64,000 bases of DNA from Streptomyces katrae (GTDB lineage Bacteria > Actinomycetota > Actinomycetes > Streptomycetales > Streptomycetaceae): positions 248,001-312,000 of the forward strand of contig NZ_JNZY01000001.1 in NCBI RefSeq assembly GCF_000717655.1, given 5' to 3'. This document shows, one piece after another, positions 22,448 to 32,607 of the stretch (position 1 is the stretch's first letter; each line of letters opens with the position of its first letter). Below the pieces are notes generated by a model. That model made no database searches, was not told where the DNA came from, and saw nothing but the letters and a program-made list of their open reading frames with translations. The translations under genes were made by a program, and so were the position numbers.

Positions 22448-24880
22448 ATGTCCCAGAGAAGGCGCAGGTCCTTGGCGCTCCTGACCTCGGGAGTCCTCGC
22501 ACTGCCGCTGCTCGCGGGCTGCGGCGCTGGTGACGACGAGGGCGGTCCCGTGGCCGCCGGCCAGGACATCGCGGCCACGGCCCGCGACAAGGTCGCCGAC
22601 GGCGGCGTGCTGCGCTGGGCGGTGGACAGCCTCCCGGACACCCTGAACACCTTCCAGGCCGATGCGGACGCCACCACCCACCGGATCGCCGGGGCGGTGC
22701 TGCCCCAGTTGTTCACGCTGGACGGCAAGGGCCGGCCGGTGGCCAACCCGGACTTCCTCGAGAAGGCCGAGGTCGTCGAGCGCGAGCCCAAGCAGGTCGT
22801 GCTGTACAAGCTGAACCAGCAGGCGGTGTGGAGCGACGGCCGCGAGATCGGCGCCGCCGACTTCGTGGCGCAGTGGCGGGCCCTGAACGGCAAGGACTCC
22901 GCGTACTGGACGGCCCGCAACGCCGGCTACGACCGGATCGAGAAGATCGAGCGCGGCAAGACCGACCTCGAGGTCAAGGTCACCTTCGCCAAGCCGTACA
23001 CCGACTGGCGCTCCCTGTTCTCCCCGCTCTACCCCAAGCAGGTCACCGGCACCCCGGACGCCTTCAACGAGGGCGCCCGCGGCACCCTCAAGGTCACGGC
23101 GGGGCCCTTCAACCTCGGGGCCGTCGACAAGAAGACCGGCACCGTCGCCCTGACCCGCAGCGCCCGCTGGTGGGGCCGGCCGGCCAAGCTGGACACGCTG
23201 GTCCTGACCGCCGTGCCGCGGACCCAGCGCCCGGCCGCGCTGGCCGCCGGCAAGGTGGACCTGGCGGAGATCGACCGCGCGGGCGCCGACCGGATCGCGC
23301 TGGCCCGCCGGGACGCGGAGCGCACCCGGGGCTCGGGCGGGGCCGCCGCGCACGGACCGGGCGCCTCGGTGACCCCGGCAGAGGCCACGCTGTCGTGGGC
23401 GGTCGCGTACGGCGCCGACGACGAGGGCAAGGCGACGACGGAGCGGGAGAACCGCGCGCAGGACGCTGAGGCGGCGAAGAAGTACGCCGACGAGCAGGCG
23501 GCCCTGCGCACCTTCACGGTCCGCAAGTCCCTGGAGCCGGCCTACACCCAGCTCGCCCTGAACGGGGCCGCCGGCCCGCTGGCCGACGAGCGGGTCCGGC
23601 GGGCCGTGGCCAGGGCGCTGGACCGCAAGGAATTGGCCGAGATCGTACTGAAGCCGCTGGGCCTGCCGGCGAAGCCGGTCGGCAGCCACGTGGCGCTGGC
23701 CGGGCAGCGGGCGTACGCGGACAACAGCGAAGCGCTCGGCGGCAAGGACATCCACGCGGCCGAGGCCCTCCTCGCGGACGCGGGCTGGCGCCGCGGCGGC
23801 AAGATCACCGAGCCGGCGGGAGCCAAGGCCGGCTCCGAGAACGCGGAGGACGACTCGAAGACCCCGTCGGGTCCGGGCACCGGCAACGACGGCCTCTACA
23901 TCGTGGGCGAGACCGACGAGCGCAACGGCGACAGCCTGGACCGGGGGCTCCCGGCGGTCAGGTCCGCGATCAGGACGGACACGGACACGTCCGCGCAGGG
24001 CGACCAGGGTTCCGACCCCCTCGCCCAGGGCGCCCGGGGCGAGCGCCTCTCCCCGGTCCTGGCCGCGGCCGGGCTGGCGGACGAGCAGCGGGCCGCCCTC
24101 CTCGCCCAGGCCGAGGCCCTCGGCGCCGACGCCCCCGACACGGCGGACGCGGCGGACCCGGCGGACCCGGCGGGCTCCGCCGACGCCGCCGACTCCGCCG
24201 ACGCCAAGAGCGGCCCCGCCCGCGACGGCGCCGCCCCCGATCCCGGCAAGGCCGGGACCAGCCCCAGCCCGGCGCCGGCCCCGGCCAAGCAGACCCGTAC
24301 CTCCGGAAACATGCTGGCCAAGGACGGCAAGGCGCTCTCGCTGCGCTTCGTCCTCCCGTCCGGCCCCGGCTCGGAGGCCCTGCGCACGGTCGGCGAGCGG
24401 ATCGCCCAGATGCTGCAGAAGGTCGGCGTGCACACCGAGCTGACCAAGGTGGCCGACGAGAGCTTCTTCAAGGACCACGTCGCCTCGGGCCAGTACGACC
24501 TGGCGCTCTACTCCTGGCCCGCGACGGCCTACCCGGCCACCGACGCCCGCCCCATCTTCGCCAAGCCGGAGCCGGCCGCCGACGGCTCGCTCCTCGTCGA
24601 ACAGAACTACACCCGGGTCGGCACCGACCACATCGACCAGCTGTTCGACCAGGCGCTCGGCGAGCTCGACGAGGAGGCCTCGCGCGAGCTGATCCGCAAG
24701 GCAGACGCCCGGATCTGGGCCGCCGCCGGCTCCATCCCGCTGTACCAGCGCCCCGAGCTGGTGGCCGCCAAGCCGAACCTGGCCAATGCCGGCGCCTTCG
24801 GCCTCGGCACCCCCCGTTTCCAGGACATCGGCTGGAAGAAGGCTCAAGGCGCCAAGGAAAAGCAGGAGAAGAAGAAGTGA
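22448..24880 (+). CDS. Orphan peptide ABC transporter substrate-binding lipoprotein with Ala/Asp-rich insert
   Basis: An 810-residue SBP_bac_5 (OppA/DppA-type) protein. The lipoprotein signal ends at LPLLAGC (Cys about residue 21). The binding fold is split. The N-terminal part (about 45-430) and the C-terminal part (about 620-800, SLRFVLPSGPGSEALRTV onward) flank a low-complexity insert. The insert includes a degenerate Ala/Asp repeat (ADAADPADPAGSADAADSADA, about 560-595) and a Pro/Ala stretch. Typical family members have about 540-600 residues. ATG 22448 follows GGAGGT at seven bases. No permease or ATPase adjoins it, so it probably feeds an importer encoded elsewhere, possibly those at 29.9-42.6 kb. 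Confidence 0.9.
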   Translation: MSQRRRRSLALLTSGVLALPLLAGCGAGDDEGGPVAAGQDIAATARDKVADGGVLRWAVDSLPDTLNTFQADADATTHRIAGAVLPQLFTLDGKGRPVANPDFLEKAEVVEREPKQVVLYKLNQQAVWSDGREIGAADFVAQWRALNGKDSAYWTARNAGYDRIEKIERGKTDLEVKVTFAKPYTDWRSLFSPLYPKQVTGTPDAFNEGARGTLKVTAGPFNLGAVDKKTGTVALTRSARWWGRPAKLDTLVLTAVPRTQRPAALAAGKVDLAEIDRAGADRIALARRDAERTRGSGGAAAHGPGASVTPAEATLSWAVAYGADDEGKATTERENRAQDAEAAKKYADEQAALRTFTVRKSLEPAYTQLALNGAAGPLADERVRRAVARALDRKELAEIVLKPLGLPAKPVGSHVALAGQRAYADNSEALGGKDIHAAEALLADAGWRRGGKITEPAGAKAGSENAEDDSKTPSGPGTGNDGLYIVGETDERNGDSLDRGLPAVRSAIRTDTDTSAQGDQGSDPLAQGARGERLSPVLAAAGLADEQRAALLAQAEALGADAPDTADAADPADPAGSADAADSADAKSGPARDGAAPDPGKAGTSPSPAPAPAKQTRTSGNMLAKDGKALSLRFVLPSGPGSEALRTVGERIAQMLQKVGVHTELTKVADESFFKDHVASGQYDLALYSWPATAYPATDARPIFAKPEPAADGSLLVEQNYTRVGTDHIDQLFDQALGELDEEASRELIRKADARIWAAAGSIPLYQRPELVAAKPNLANAGAFGLGTPRFQDIGWKKAQGAKEKQEKKK

Positions 24881-24938
24881 CAAAACGGGGCCAGACAGAT
24901 TGAGCTTCGGCTCACAAGCTCAGATGTGACTCAAGTCG

Positions 24939-24966
24939 CTTGCCCGCCGGATCTCCGGCGGGCAAG
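24939..24966 (+). terminator. Hairpin terminator after the orphan lipoprotein gene
   Basis: CTTGCCCGCCGG at 24939-24950 pairs perfectly with CCGGCGGGCAAG at 24955-24966 across ATCT. A smaller TTCG-tetraloop hairpin (TGAGC-TTCG-GCTCA, 24901-24914) precedes it. The rest of this 328-base gap up to 25208 should hold the typA promoter. A TTGACA at 25073-25078 is a candidate -35, without a clear -10. Confidence 0.8.
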
Positions 24967-25208
24967 GTCGTGTCATACCCATTGACCAAGCCTGTTGACC
25001 CGCAGCAAACGCGCAGGACGAACGGCCGGGACACCCCACCCCACACCCGGTCCTTCTCAGTCGTCCGGCCTCTTGACAGACCCCCCGGCGAGCGGTTCCC
25101 GCCACGCGACGTACCATGGGGTAAGGCCGTGGCAGGTTTTCCGCCCGGTCGAGGCGCGCGTGCCGGACCGTACGCGACGCCATCCACGATCCCGGGAGAA
25201 GCGCCGAA

Positions 25209-27113
25209 GTGCCCACGCGCCACGACATCCGTAACGTCGCCATCGTCGCCCACGTCGACCATGGCAAGACGACCATCGTCGATGCCATGCTCAAGCAGGC
25301 CGGTGCCTTCGCCGCCCACCAGCACCTCGACGACCGCATGATGGACTCGAACGACCTGGAGCGTGAGAAGGGCATCACGATCCTCGCCAAGAACACGGCG
25401 GTGAAGTATCACCCCAAGGACGGCGGGGCCCCGATCACGATCAACATCATCGACACCCCCGGCCACGCCGACTTCGGTGGTGAGGTCGAGCGCGGTCTGT
25501 CGATGGTGGACGCCGTCGTTCTGCTGGTGGACGCCTCCGAGGGTCCGCTGCCCCAGACCCGCTTCGTCCTGCGCAAGGCCCTGCAGGCGAAGATGCCGGT
25601 CATCCTCTGCATCAACAAGACCGACCGTCCGGACTCCCGGATCGACGAGGTCGTCAACGAGACGTACGACCTCTTCCTCGACCTGGACGCGGACGAGGAC
25701 CAGATCGAGTTCCCGATCGTCTACGCCTGCGGCCGTGACGGCGTCGCCTCGCTGACCAAGCCCGAGGACGGCACCGTCCCCGCGGACAGCGACAGCCTGG
25801 AGCCGTTCTTCTCCACCATCCTGGAGCACGTCCCCGCTCCGGTGTACGACGAGGAGGCCCCGCTCCAGGCCCACGTCACCAACCTGGACGCCGACAACTT
25901 CCTGGGCCGCATCGCGCTCGTCCGCGTCGAGCAGGGCGAGCTCCGCAAGGGCCAGACCGTCGCGTGGATCAAGCGTGACGGCACCATCTCGAACGTCCGC
26001 ATCACCGAGCTGATGATGACCGAGGCGCTCACCCGCAAGCCGGCCGAGGTGGCGGGCCCGGGTGACATCTGCGCGGTCGCCGGTTTCCCCGACATCATGA
26101 TCGGCGAGACCCTGGCCGACCCGGAGAACCCGATCGCCCTGCCGCTGATCTCGGTGGACGAGCCGGCGATCTCCATGACCATCGGTACGAACACCTCGCC
26201 GCTGGTCGGCCGCGGTGGCACGGGCAAGGGCGCGGACGCCAAGTCCGCGGTCAAGGACCGCAAGGTCACCGCCCGCCAGGTCAAGGACCGCCTCGACCGC
26301 GAGCTGGTCGGCAACGTCTCGCTCCGCGTCCTCGACACCGAGCGTCCCGACGCCTGGGAGGTCCAGGGCCGCGGTGAGCTCGCGCTCGCCATCCTGGTCG
26401 AGCAGATGCGCCGCGAGGGCTTCGAGCTCACCATCGGCAAGCCGCAGGTGGTCACGCAGGAGATCGACGGCAAGGTGCACGAGCCGGTCGAGCGCATGAC
26501 GATCGACGTCCCCGAGGAGCACATGGGCGCGGTCACGCAGCTCATGGGCGTCCGCAAGGGCCGCATGGACAACATGTCGAACCACGGCTCCGGCTGGGTC
26601 CGCATGGAGTTCGTGGTCCCGTCGCGCGGTCTCATCGGTTTCCGTACGGAGTTCCTGACGGGTACCCGCGGTACCGGCATCGCGCACTCCATCCACGAGG
26701 GCTACGAGCCGTGGTTCGGCCCGCTGGTGACCCGTAACAACGGTTCGCTGGTCGCGGACCGCGCGGGTTCGGTCACGCCGTTCGCGATGATCAACCTGCA
26801 GGAGCGCGGCGTCCTGTTCACCGACCCCGGCACCGAGGTGTACGAGGGCATGATCGTCGGCGAGAACTCGCGCTCCGACGACATGGACGTGAACATCACC
26901 AAGGAGAAGAAGCTCACCAACATGCGTGCGGCTTCCGCGGACAACACGGAGAACGTGGTCCCGCCCCGCAAGCTCTCCCTGGAGCAGTCCCTGGAGTTCT
27001 GCCGCGACGACGAGTGCGTCGAGGTGACCCCGGAGGCCGTCCGCATCCGCAAGGTCGTCCTGGACCAGAAGGAGCGCTCGCGCACCGCGTCGCGCGCCAA
27101 GTCCGGCAAGTAA
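25209..27113 (+). CDS. typA: Ribosome-associated GTPase TypA/BipA
   Basis: A 634-residue translational GTPase. The G domain shows AHVDHGKTT (G1, about 15-23), DTPGHADFGGEVER (G3) and NKTD (G4). EF-Tu domain II, an EF-G-like domain (GRGELALAILVEQMRREGFE) and the BipA-specific C-terminal domain follow at the usual family length. TypA binds the ribosome and assists 50S assembly and stress adaptation. GTG 25209 lies ten bases behind GGGAG. The G+C at third positions is slightly lower than in neighbours, as expected for a highly expressed gene. A strong terminator follows. Confidence 0.97.
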   Translation: MPTRHDIRNVAIVAHVDHGKTTIVDAMLKQAGAFAAHQHLDDRMMDSNDLEREKGITILAKNTAVKYHPKDGGAPITINIIDTPGHADFGGEVERGLSMVDAVVLLVDASEGPLPQTRFVLRKALQAKMPVILCINKTDRPDSRIDEVVNETYDLFLDLDADEDQIEFPIVYACGRDGVASLTKPEDGTVPADSDSLEPFFSTILEHVPAPVYDEEAPLQAHVTNLDADNFLGRIALVRVEQGELRKGQTVAWIKRDGTISNVRITELMMTEALTRKPAEVAGPGDICAVAGFPDIMIGETLADPENPIALPLISVDEPAISMTIGTNTSPLVGRGGTGKGADAKSAVKDRKVTARQVKDRLDRELVGNVSLRVLDTERPDAWEVQGRGELALAILVEQMRREGFELTIGKPQVVTQEIDGKVHEPVERMTIDVPEEHMGAVTQLMGVRKGRMDNMSNHGSGWVRMEFVVPSRGLIGFRTEFLTGTRGTGIAHSIHEGYEPWFGPLVTRNNGSLVADRAGSVTPFAMINLQERGVLFTDPGTEVYEGMIVGENSRSDDMDVNITKEKKLTNMRAASADNTENVVPPRKLSLEQSLEFCRDDECVEVTPEAVRIRKVVLDQKERSRTASRAKSGK

Positions 27114-27134
27114 CACCTGCGCAGTACGGCTCAC

Positions 27135-27172
27135 AGCCCGGCCCCGCACGGATCTCCGTGCGGGGCCGGGCT
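27135..27172 (+). terminator. Strong intrinsic terminator after typA
   Basis: AGCCCGGCCCCGCACGG at 27135-27151 pairs perfectly over 17 bp with 27156-27172 across ATCT, followed by TTTT. It is the most classical terminator in the window. Confidence 0.92.
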
Positions 27173-27248
27173 TTTTCGTGCCCGCGACGGCCAGGACAAA
27201 ACCCGGGACAGCCGCCTCATGAATGCGGGACCGAATTCGACCATCCTG

Positions 27249-29583
27249 GCGGAGTTCACTCCGAGGCGGCGGAGCGGGGGGACGACGCCGCGGCCTCCGC
27301 CCGGCTGGGAGCCGCGCCGGCCCTGTGGCGGGGAGAAGCCCTGGCGGGCAGCCGTGCGGAGCAGCTGACCCAGGTCGAGGCGCCACGGCTCGACGACTCC
27401 CGCAGGGCCGCCTTCGAGCAGAGGATCGAGGCGGAACTCCGCCTCGGCCGGCATACGGCCGTCCTCGTGGACATCGAGTCCGCCATCGCCCGGAACCCGT
27501 TGCGCGAGCGGCTGTACGGCCAGCTGATGCTCGCCCTGTACCGCTGCGGACGGCGGGGCGAGGCACTCACCGCGTACCAGCGCGCGCGGGCGCAGCTGGT
27601 CCGTGAACTCGGTCTGGAGCCCGGCCCGGAGCTGCGCGCGCTCCACCGCCGGGTGCTGGCCGACGACCCCGGGCTCCTCGACCCCCGGCCCCGCCGGACG
27701 GTGTCGGCAGGGGCGGCCGAGGGGACGGCGGCCCCCTCTCGGCAGCATGCCCTCCCCGCCCAGCTGCCCGCTTCCACCCCGGTGTTCACCGGCCGGACCG
27801 ATGCGCTCCGGCGCCTCGACACGCTGCTGCCGGTCGGTGGGGACGACGCGTCGGGCGCGGTGCGGATCGGTCTGGTCACCGGGCAGGCCGGGGCGGGGAA
27901 GACCTCCCTGGCCGTCCACTGGGGCCACCGCAGACGTGACCGGTTCCCGGACGGACAGCTGTACGTGAACCTCTGCGGCCACGCCGCCGGCCAGCCGCTC
28001 CGGCCCCTCGACGCGCTCAGCGGATTCCTCCAGGCGCTCGGCGTGCCCGCGCAGCACATCCCCGCCGAGGAGTCCCGGGCGGCCGCCCTCTACCGCTCGC
28101 TCTGCACGGGCAAGCGGATGCTGGACATGTCCTACGTCACACTCCCGCAGGCCGACGCCAGGATGTTCCGGCTGCTCGGTCTCGTCCCGGGCCCGGACGT
28201 CCCCCTGCCGGCGGCGGCAGCGCTCGCCGGTGCCGGACTTCCGGAGGCCTCGCAGCTCCTGGCCCGGCTGACCCGGACCCATCTCCTGGAGGAGCACGCG
28301 CCGGACCGGTACGCCTTCCACGACCTGCTGCGCGCGTACGCGCTGGAACGGGGCGAGGAAGAGGACGGGCCCCAGGAGCGGGCGGCCGCGCTGGAAGGCT
28401 GCACGACTGGTATCTGGGCAGCGTCGACACCGCGGCCCGGATGTTCCAGCCGGAGGCCATCCGGCTGCCGGTGGAGCACGGCGGCCGGGGCCTCGTCTTC
28501 GCGGACACCCTCGAGGCGATCGCCTGGCTGGACGCCGAGCGGGCGAACACCGTGGCCCTCGTACAGCGGGCCACGGACCTGGGGTCGTGGCGGTTCGCCT
28601 GGAGCCTAGCCGACGCGCTCCGCCCGTACATGATGCGGCGCGCCTACGCCGCCGACTGGCTCGCCGTGGCTTCGGCCGGGCTGGTCGCCGCGGAGGCGGA
28701 CGGGAATCCGGCCGGGCAGGCAACGGCCCACCGGAGCCTGTCGAGTGCCTACCTGAACCGGAGCGACTACGAGAAGAGCACCTTCCACGACGGCCGGGCG
28801 CTCGAGCTGTACCGCAGGACGGGCTCGGCGGAGGGACAGGCGGCGACCCACAACAGCCTGAGCCTCGCGCTCTGGTACGGGGGCCGGCTGGAGGAGGCGC
28901 TGGCTCACGGCCTGCGGGGGGCGGACCTGTGCCGCGCGACCGGTTTCCGGCTGGGCGAGGCGATCACGCTGGGCAACCCGGGGGCGATCCTGCACGAGCT
29001 CGGCCGGCGACCGGTCTGCCGCTCTGGACTACATTGAGCAGGGGTTCGAACTGGCGACGGGGGAGCTGCGCGCCGAGTCGTACCTGCACACGGGCCGGGC
29101 CCTGCTCTCGCAAAGCCTGGGCAGTCACGACGTCGCCCTGCGGCACTTCCGGCAGGCGGCCGAGCTGGCCCGCCGGTGCGATGCCCGCACGCCGGAGCTG
29201 CGGGCCCTGACCGGGCTGGCCGAGAGCAGCCTGCGGCTGGGCCGGCACGGCGAGGCCGGGGAGCACGCGGAGACCGCCCGGGCCCTGGCCACCGCGAGCG
29301 GGTACCGCCTCTTCGAGGCGCGGTCCGCGCACTGCTCGCGGAACTGGACCTGGCGCGAGGGGGGTTCGAGAGGGCCGCCCGCCGGGCGAACCGGGCTCTC
29401 GACATCCAGACGGAGGCCGGGCACCGGATCGGACGGGCCGAGACCCTCCTGGTCCTCGGCCACGCCCTGCGGCAGGCGGGCGACGAGGGGGGAACCCTCC
29501 GGGCCTGGGCGCAGGCCCTCGAGGTGTACGAGTCCCTCGGCGCGGCCCGCCGGCACGAGGTCCGGGCCCTGATGGGCCTTTGA
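27249..29583 (+). pseudogene. Decayed SARP/AfsR-type regulator (BTAD-NB-ARC-TPR)
   Basis: This region carries the remains of a large regulator. A BTAD segment comes first (LRERLYGQLMLALYRCGRRG, then LVRELGLEPGPELRALH). The Walker A of an NB-ARC ATPase follows (LVTGQAGAGKTSLAVHW). TPR repeats come last. The OmpR-type DNA-binding domain is absent at the 5' end. The NB-ARC is internally deleted: ALYRSLCTGKRMLDMSYVTL runs directly into the later FRLLGLVPGPDV motif. Reading frame changes occur near 28397 (before HDWYLGSVDTAARMFQPE), near 29010 (before ALDYIEQGFELATGE) and near 29325 (before ALLAELDLARGGFERA). Three frameshifts plus two deletions make it a pseudogene. It may come from a lost antibiotic-pathway regulator. 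Confidence 0.9.
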
Positions 29584-29942
29584 CCGCGCCGGGCCCGTTC
29601 GCGTTTGTCAACCGGATTGACTCGTTCTTGCGTCCGGATACCGTGCACCGCTCTCCGGAAGGTGCGCCAACCGTCCGTTTCGCACGTGTCTGTCTCCTAT
29701 CCGTTTGTCCGGATTTCGGGTTTTCGCCAGGTGGTGATGTTGTGAAAACGAGACCACTTAAGTGTGGTTTACGGTCTGGCGGTCCCCGAGGATGGCTCCA
29801 TTGAGCTCGGGTCAATGGGTCACACGCTGTGGGGAGCGTCGACTCACGAGCACACACGATGGGGCCGGATTTCGCTGTCAGGGGTGTCAGCGGGGCCGGG
29901 TCCTTCACGTATCCACAGTGACTCCTGAGGAGGCAATTACCC
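29584..29942 (+). promoter_or_regulatory. Promoter and leader region of the first oligopeptide importer operon
   Basis: A 359-base non-coding stretch of locally lower G+C, as expected for a strong promoter. The palindrome CACTTAAGTG lies at 29755-29764 within the wider ACCAC...GTGGT repeat (29753-29768), a candidate operator. TTGACT at 29617-29622 is a possible -35 without a convincing -10. CTGAGGAGG just before 29943 is the ribosome-binding site of the lipoprotein gene. Confidence 0.5.
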
Positions 29943-31565
29943 ATGCGCGGAGCAACGAGCGCCAAGTGGGTCGCGGGTGCCGTCATCGTGGCGATGGCCG
30001 CCACCGCATGCAGCACCAGCAAGGACTCGAACGCCGGTAAGTCCGGCGGAAACATCACCGTGGTGCTCGGCGAGCCGCAGCACGGCCTGGTGGGTCAGAA
30101 CACCGCAGAGTCCGAGGGCGCCGAGGTTCTCAACGCCCTCTTCGTCGGCCTCGTGGACTACGACAACAAGACCAACGAGCCGAAGCTCGCGGTCGCGGAG
30201 TCGATCGACACCACGGACTCGAAGACGTGGACCATCAAGCTGAAGGACGGCTACACCTTCCACAACGGCGAGAAGGTCGACGCCGCGTCCTTCGTCCGCG
30301 CCTGGAACTGGGGCGCCAACCAGGACAACGCGGCCGAGGGCCTGCCGTTCTTCTCGAAGATCGAGGGCTCCGACGAGCTCGCGCCGGGCAAGGACAAGAA
30401 GCCCACGGCCAAGGAGCTCAAGGGCCTGAAGGTCGTCGACGAGAAGACCTTCACCGTCACCCTGAAGGACCCGTTCTCCCAGTTCAAGACCATGCTGGGC
30501 TACAACGCCTTCTACCCGCTGCCCAAGGCGTTCGAGGCCGACCCGAAGAAGTTCGGCGAGGCTCCGATCGGCAACGGTCCGTTCCAGATGGACGGCGCCT
30601 GGGAGCACAACAAGCAGATCAAGATCAAGAAGTACGACAAGTTCCCCGGCGAGGGTCGCGCCAAGCTCGACGGCGTCACCTTCAAGATCTACGACAACCT
30701 GGACACGGCGTACAACGACCTGCGCGCCGACACCATCCAGATCGTCGACAAGCTCCCGATCTCGGCGATGGCCACCGTCTCCCAGGAGTTCGGCGACCGC
30801 TACATCTACAAGCCCGAGTCCGGCGTCGGCTACATCGGTCTCCCGCTGGAGCAGAACCCCGAGGCGTTCGGCAAGGTGGAGATCCGCAAGGCCATCTCCA
30901 TGGCCATCGACCGGGACGCCATCACGAAGACCATCTTCAACGGCACCCGCAAGCCGGCCGACGACTTCATCAGCCCGATCATCCCGGGCTACCGCAAGGG
31001 CGCGCTGGGCGAGGCCGGGACCTACAACCCGACCAAGGCCAAGGAGCTCTACACCCAGGCGGGCGGTGTTCCGGGCAACAAGATGGAGCTCGGCTACAAC
31101 GCCGACGGCGGCCACAAGGAGTGGATCGAGGCCGTCGCCAACCAGCTGAAGGCGAACCTCGGCATCGAGGTCACCGCCAAGCCGTACGCCAAGTTCGGCG
31201 ACATGCTGGACGACCTGGGCGCCTCGAAGTACAAGGGCGGCTTCCGCATGGCCTGGTCGATGGACTACCCGGCCGCGGAGAACTACCTCCGTCCGATCTT
31301 CTCGAAGGTCGCGATCGAGAACGGCTCCAACTACGGCCACTACGTGAACGAGGCGTTCGAGGCGAAGCTCGCCGAGGCCGACAAGGCCACCGACGCCGCT
31401 CAGGGCCAGAAGCTGTACCAGGAAGCCGATGACATCATCATCAAGGACCTGCCGTACATCCCGGTCTTCACGTACATGTCTTCTTCGGCCTACTCCAAGA
31501 CCGTGAAGAACGTCGAGGTCGACGCCCAGGGCCGCATGGACCTGGCGAACGTCGAGCTCAACTAA
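29943..31565 (+). CDS. Oligopeptide ABC importer 1: substrate-binding lipoprotein (BldKB-like)
   Basis: A 540-residue SBP_bac_5 lipoprotein. The signal peptide ends with the lipobox ATAC (Cys about 24). The mature protein has the family signature region near SIDTTDSKTWTIKLKDGYTF and a typical length. Lys is unusually frequent and codons are strongly biased, suggesting high expression. It is the first gene of a binding-protein, permease, permease, ATPase, ATPase operon of the Opp/Dpp type. From memory, this region in S. coelicolor holds the bldK oligopeptide importer, which takes up an extracellular signalling peptide needed for aerial growth. I cannot tell which of the two operons here is the true bldK orthologue. 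Confidence 0.93.
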   Translation: MRGATSAKWVAGAVIVAMAATACSTSKDSNAGKSGGNITVVLGEPQHGLVGQNTAESEGAEVLNALFVGLVDYDNKTNEPKLAVAESIDTTDSKTWTIKLKDGYTFHNGEKVDAASFVRAWNWGANQDNAAEGLPFFSKIEGSDELAPGKDKKPTAKELKGLKVVDEKTFTVTLKDPFSQFKTMLGYNAFYPLPKAFEADPKKFGEAPIGNGPFQMDGAWEHNKQIKIKKYDKFPGEGRAKLDGVTFKIYDNLDTAYNDLRADTIQIVDKLPISAMATVSQEFGDRYIYKPESGVGYIGLPLEQNPEAFGKVEIRKAISMAIDRDAITKTIFNGTRKPADDFISPIIPGYRKGALGEAGTYNPTKAKELYTQAGGVPGNKMELGYNADGGHKEWIEAVANQLKANLGIEVTAKPYAKFGDMLDDLGASKYKGGFRMAWSMDYPAAENYLRPIFSKVAIENGSNYGHYVNEAFEAKLAEADKATDAAQGQKLYQEADDIIIKDLPYIPVFTYMSSSAYSKTVKNVEVDAQGRMDLANVELN

Positions 31566-31592
31566 CACCCCTCTTCACTAAGGGGATCCCGG

Positions 31593-31630
31593 GGGCGGGC
31601 AGGCGGAATCAGGTTTCCGTCTGCCCGCCC
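31593..31630 (+). terminator. Intercistronic hairpin between binding-protein and permease genes
   Basis: GGGCGGGCAGGCGGAA at 31593-31608 pairs with TTCCGTCTGCCCGCCC at 31615-31630, with one G-T pair, followed by TTT. It sits inside the operon, 28 bases past the lipoprotein stop. A partial terminator or 3'-end stabiliser here would give an excess of binding protein over membrane components. Confidence 0.8.
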
Positions 31631-31659
31631 TTTCCCCCTGTTCTTCTGTTGGAGGTCTG

Positions 31660-32607
31660 ATGGGCCGCTACCTCATCCGCCGACTCATACAGGCGATCCC
31701 TGTACTGATCGGCGCCACGTTCCTGATCTACGCGCTGACGTTCGCCATGCCGGGCGCTGACCCGATCCAGCTGCTCGCCGGCGAGAAGAAGGCAGACCCG
31801 CTCGTCACGGCGATGCTGCGCGCCAAGTACCACCTCGACGACCCGTTCCTGCTGCAGTACTGGAACTACATCACCGGTGTGTTCCAGGGCGACCTCGGTG
31901 AGACCCTCACCGGCCGCAAGGTCCTCGACCTGTTCTCCGAGGCGTTCCCCTACACGGTGAACCTGGCCCTCGTCGCGTTCGTCATCGAGGCCGTCGTCGG
32001 CGTGCTGGCCGGTGTCATGGCCGCCCTGCGCCGCGGCAAGTTCCTCGACCAGCTGGTGCTCATCTCCACGCTGATGGTCATCTCCATCCCCGTCTTCGTC
32101 ACCGGCTTCGTGCTGCAGCTGACCCTCGGCGTGCAGCTGAAGAACAACTGGGGCATCGACTTCTTCCCCGTCTCGTTCAACGAGAACGACGGGATCCGCG
32201 CCTACCTCCTGCCGGCGTTCGTCCTGGCCTCCACGTCCCTCGCGTACGTGGCCCGCCTGACGCGCACCAGCCTGATGGAGACGATGCGCGCCGACTACGT
32301 CCGCACCGCGACCGCGAAGGGCCTGCCCCGCCGCCGCGTCGTCGTGAACCACGCACTGCGCAACGCCCTCATCCCGATCGTCACCTTCCTGGGCGCCGAC
32401 CTCGGCTCCCTCATGGGTGGTGCGGTCATCACCGAGCGGATCTTCAACATCCACGGAGTCGGCGGCCTGCTCGCCCAGTCCGTGTACCTCAAGCAGGGTG
32501 CGGTCGTGGTCGGCGGTGTGACGATCCTCGTCCTCGTCTACCTGATCGGCAACCTGCTCGTGGACCTGCTCTACGCCGTGCTCGACCCGAGGATCCGCTA
32601 TGCGTGA
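31660..32607 (+). CDS. Oligopeptide ABC importer 1: permease (OppB/DppB type)
   Basis: A 315-residue BPD_transp_1 permease with six transmembrane helices. It starts MGRYLIRRLIQAIPVLIG, characteristic of the OppB/DppB group. The EAA loop contacting the ATPases is around EtMRADYVRTATAKGLPRRRVV (about 205-225). GGAGG precedes the ATG. The last eight bases overlap the start of the second permease gene. Confidence 0.95.
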   Translation: MGRYLIRRLIQAIPVLIGATFLIYALTFAMPGADPIQLLAGEKKADPLVTAMLRAKYHLDDPFLLQYWNYITGVFQGDLGETLTGRKVLDLFSEAFPYTVNLALVAFVIEAVVGVLAGVMAALRRGKFLDQLVLISTLMVISIPVFVTGFVLQLTLGVQLKNNWGIDFFPVSFNENDGIRAYLLPAFVLASTSLAYVARLTRTSLMETMRADYVRTATAKGLPRRRVVVNHALRNALIPIVTFLGADLGSLMGGAVITERIFNIHGVGGLLAQSVYLKQGAVVVGGVTILVLVYLIGNLLVDLLYAVLDPRIRYA

